The position numbers were made by a program, and so were the translations under genes. Below the pieces are notes generated by a model that had not been told where the DNA came from, made no database searches, and worked only from the letters and a program-made list of their open reading frames with translations. This document shows, one piece after another, positions 4,941 through 5,481 of a stretch of DNA of 5,481 nt. The stretch comes from Acidobacteria bacterium RIFCSPHIGHO2_01_FULL_67_28 (GTDB lineage Bacteria > Acidobacteriota > Terriglobia > Acidiferrales > 2-02-FULL-67-57), in NCBI GenBank assembly GCA_001766965.1, contig MEKM01000162.1, positions 1-5,481 on the forward strand, read 5' to 3'. The first letter of the stretch is position 1; each line of letters opens with the position of its first letter.

Positions 4941-5354
4941 TCAGCGCTCCTCGGACGTGCGCGCGCGGGCGACGATCGCGACGCCCAGGGCTGCCAGCGC
5001 CGCGCCTGCTAGTTTCAGCGGAGTGAGCGACTCGGTCGAGAACAGGAACGGGGTCGCCGCCACCACCCAGACGTAGCGCGCCGCCAGCACCGGGTAGAGG
5101 GTCGAAAGCTCGCCGCGCCGCAGCGCCAGAAGAAACGCCAGAAAGCCGAGCCCGAGCAGCGCATGCGCGGCGAGAAGCCAGCCGAGCGTGCTCGCGTCGG
5201 TCCAACCGGCGGCGCGCCCGCGGTCGGCGGCGGCCTTGATGACGAGTTGGGCGGCGCCGGTGAGCAGGCTGCAAGCGAGCGCGAGCAGCAGGGCCGTGCG
5301 CCCGAGGCGCATCCGCCTGGGGCGGACGCCCGGAGTCCTGGTCTCGCGCGGCAT
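4941..5354 (-). CDS. EamA/SMR-type half-transporter, subunit 1 (ArnE/ArnF-like)
   Basis: Encodes 137 residues from the ATG at 5354, or 123 from the ATG at 5312. The longer form adds a basic cytoplasmic tail (PRETRTPGVRPRR) and sits 11 nt after the preceding stop, but neither start has a clear Shine-Dalgarno. Four helices are evident (about 20-42, 57-78, 83-105, 111-129). Q36 and K40 (QxxxK) match the helix-1 pattern of ArnE. Helix 3 has STLYPVLAARYVWVVA with R93. The last two residues before the stop overlap the ribosome-binding site of the next gene, so the two are made together. Shared helix-3 sequence, including a 13-bp identical stretch (5063-5075 and 4692-4704), suggests the two genes arose from one another. 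The likely role is a paired inner-membrane transporter or flippase. Confidence 0.78.
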   Translation of the reverse strand: MPRETRTPGVRPRRMRLGRTALLLALACSLLTGAAQLVIKAAADRGRAAGWTDASTLGWLLAAHALLGLGFLAFLLALRRGELSTLYPVLAARYVWVVAATPFLFSTESLTPLKLAGAALAALGVAIVARARTSEER

Positions 5355-5365
5355 CGCCCGGCGGG

Positions 5366-5481
5366 CTAGTCCTGGCCCGGCGGGGCCGGCTCGGCCGGCG
5401 TCTCGGGGAAGACTACGTTCTCCTGGTAGCGCTCGGCGAGCCGCGGCCGCTCTTCTTTGTCCCAGCCGCGCTTGCCGATCT
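5366..5481 (-). CDS. C-terminal fragment of an unrecognised protein (5' end outside the window)
   Basis: An open frame enters from the right edge and ends at TAG (5366-5368), giving 37 complete codons. The visible part is charged (GKRGWDKEERPRLAERYQ), followed by a hydrophobic VVFPE and a Pro/Ala/Gly-rich tail ending GPGQD. It looks like the hydrophilic C-terminus of a soluble protein. I cannot assign a family. It ends 11 nt before the first half-transporter start on the same strand, so it is probably the preceding cistron of that operon. Confidence 0.5.
   Translation of the reverse strand, partial: IGKRGWDKEERPRLAERYQENVVFPETPAEPAPPGQD

Noticed and set aside
4939..5274. Longer N-terminus for half-transporter subunit 2 (frame open to 5274)
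   Set aside because: The extra 112 residues are an Arg/Ala-rich shadow of subunit 1 in another frame. The ATG at 4938 has a Shine-Dalgarno and begins directly at helix 1.

Overview
The window is a GC-rich (visibly well above 60 %) bacterial chromosome segment, densely packed with genes on both strands. There is no rRNA gene, integrase, transposase or CRISPR array. Several things together suggest a soil-type Acidobacteriota, probably a metagenome-assembled genome: an orphan VirB10-like/glycine-zipper envelope protein, a TolB-like exported propeller with long conserved insertions, a secreted acid-phosphatase-like metallophosphoesterase, and short GCAGACA...TGTCTGC palindromes read into protein as 'AQTLLSA'. 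That assignment is an inference, not a proof.

Layout, left to right. (1) 53-523, minus: a ferritin-like diiron protein. It has a strong Shine-Dalgarno sequence and a promoter carrying a Fur/PerR-like inverted repeat. (2) 572-1714, minus: an exported purple-acid-phosphatase/TRAP-like metallophosphoesterase. Its last ~55 codons run through palindromic repeats and into the ferritin promoter, and its signal peptide is built on a 9-bp tandem repeat. (3) 1808-2851, plus: an exported six-bladed TolB/PD40 beta-propeller, divergent from the phosphoesterase across a 93-bp promoter region. (4) 2970-3749, plus: an exported protein with a VirB10/TrbI-like beta domain interrupted by a glycine zipper. (5) 3746-~4339, minus: an unrecognised probable exported protein, convergent with gene 4 (stop codons interlocked in one CTAG) and abutting a tRNA at its 5' side. 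(6) 4369-4528, minus: tRNA-Ala(UGC) and tRNA-Ile(GAU), transcribed Ile then Ala from a private promoter with a perfect TATAAT. (7) 4588-5354, minus: two translationally coupled four-helix EamA/SMR-type membrane proteins resembling an ArnE/ArnF-like heterodimer. (8) 5366-5481, minus: the C-terminus of an unrecognised upstream gene of the same operon, cut by the window edge.

The genes do not form one obvious pathway. Four encode probable envelope or exported proteins. The two half-transporters act as a pair, and the ferritin is probably an iron or peroxide-stress gene under its own control. The most unusual parts are: the tRNA-Ile/tRNA-Ala pair, normally a 16S-23S spacer signature, standing alone with its own promoter; the signal-peptide-like ORF fused directly to the CCA end of tRNA-Ala without a credible start codon; the repeat-driven C-terminal extension of the phosphoesterase; and the opposite charges (Arg/Glu) at the same membrane position of the two half-transporters. 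I see no convincing new defence or mobile system.
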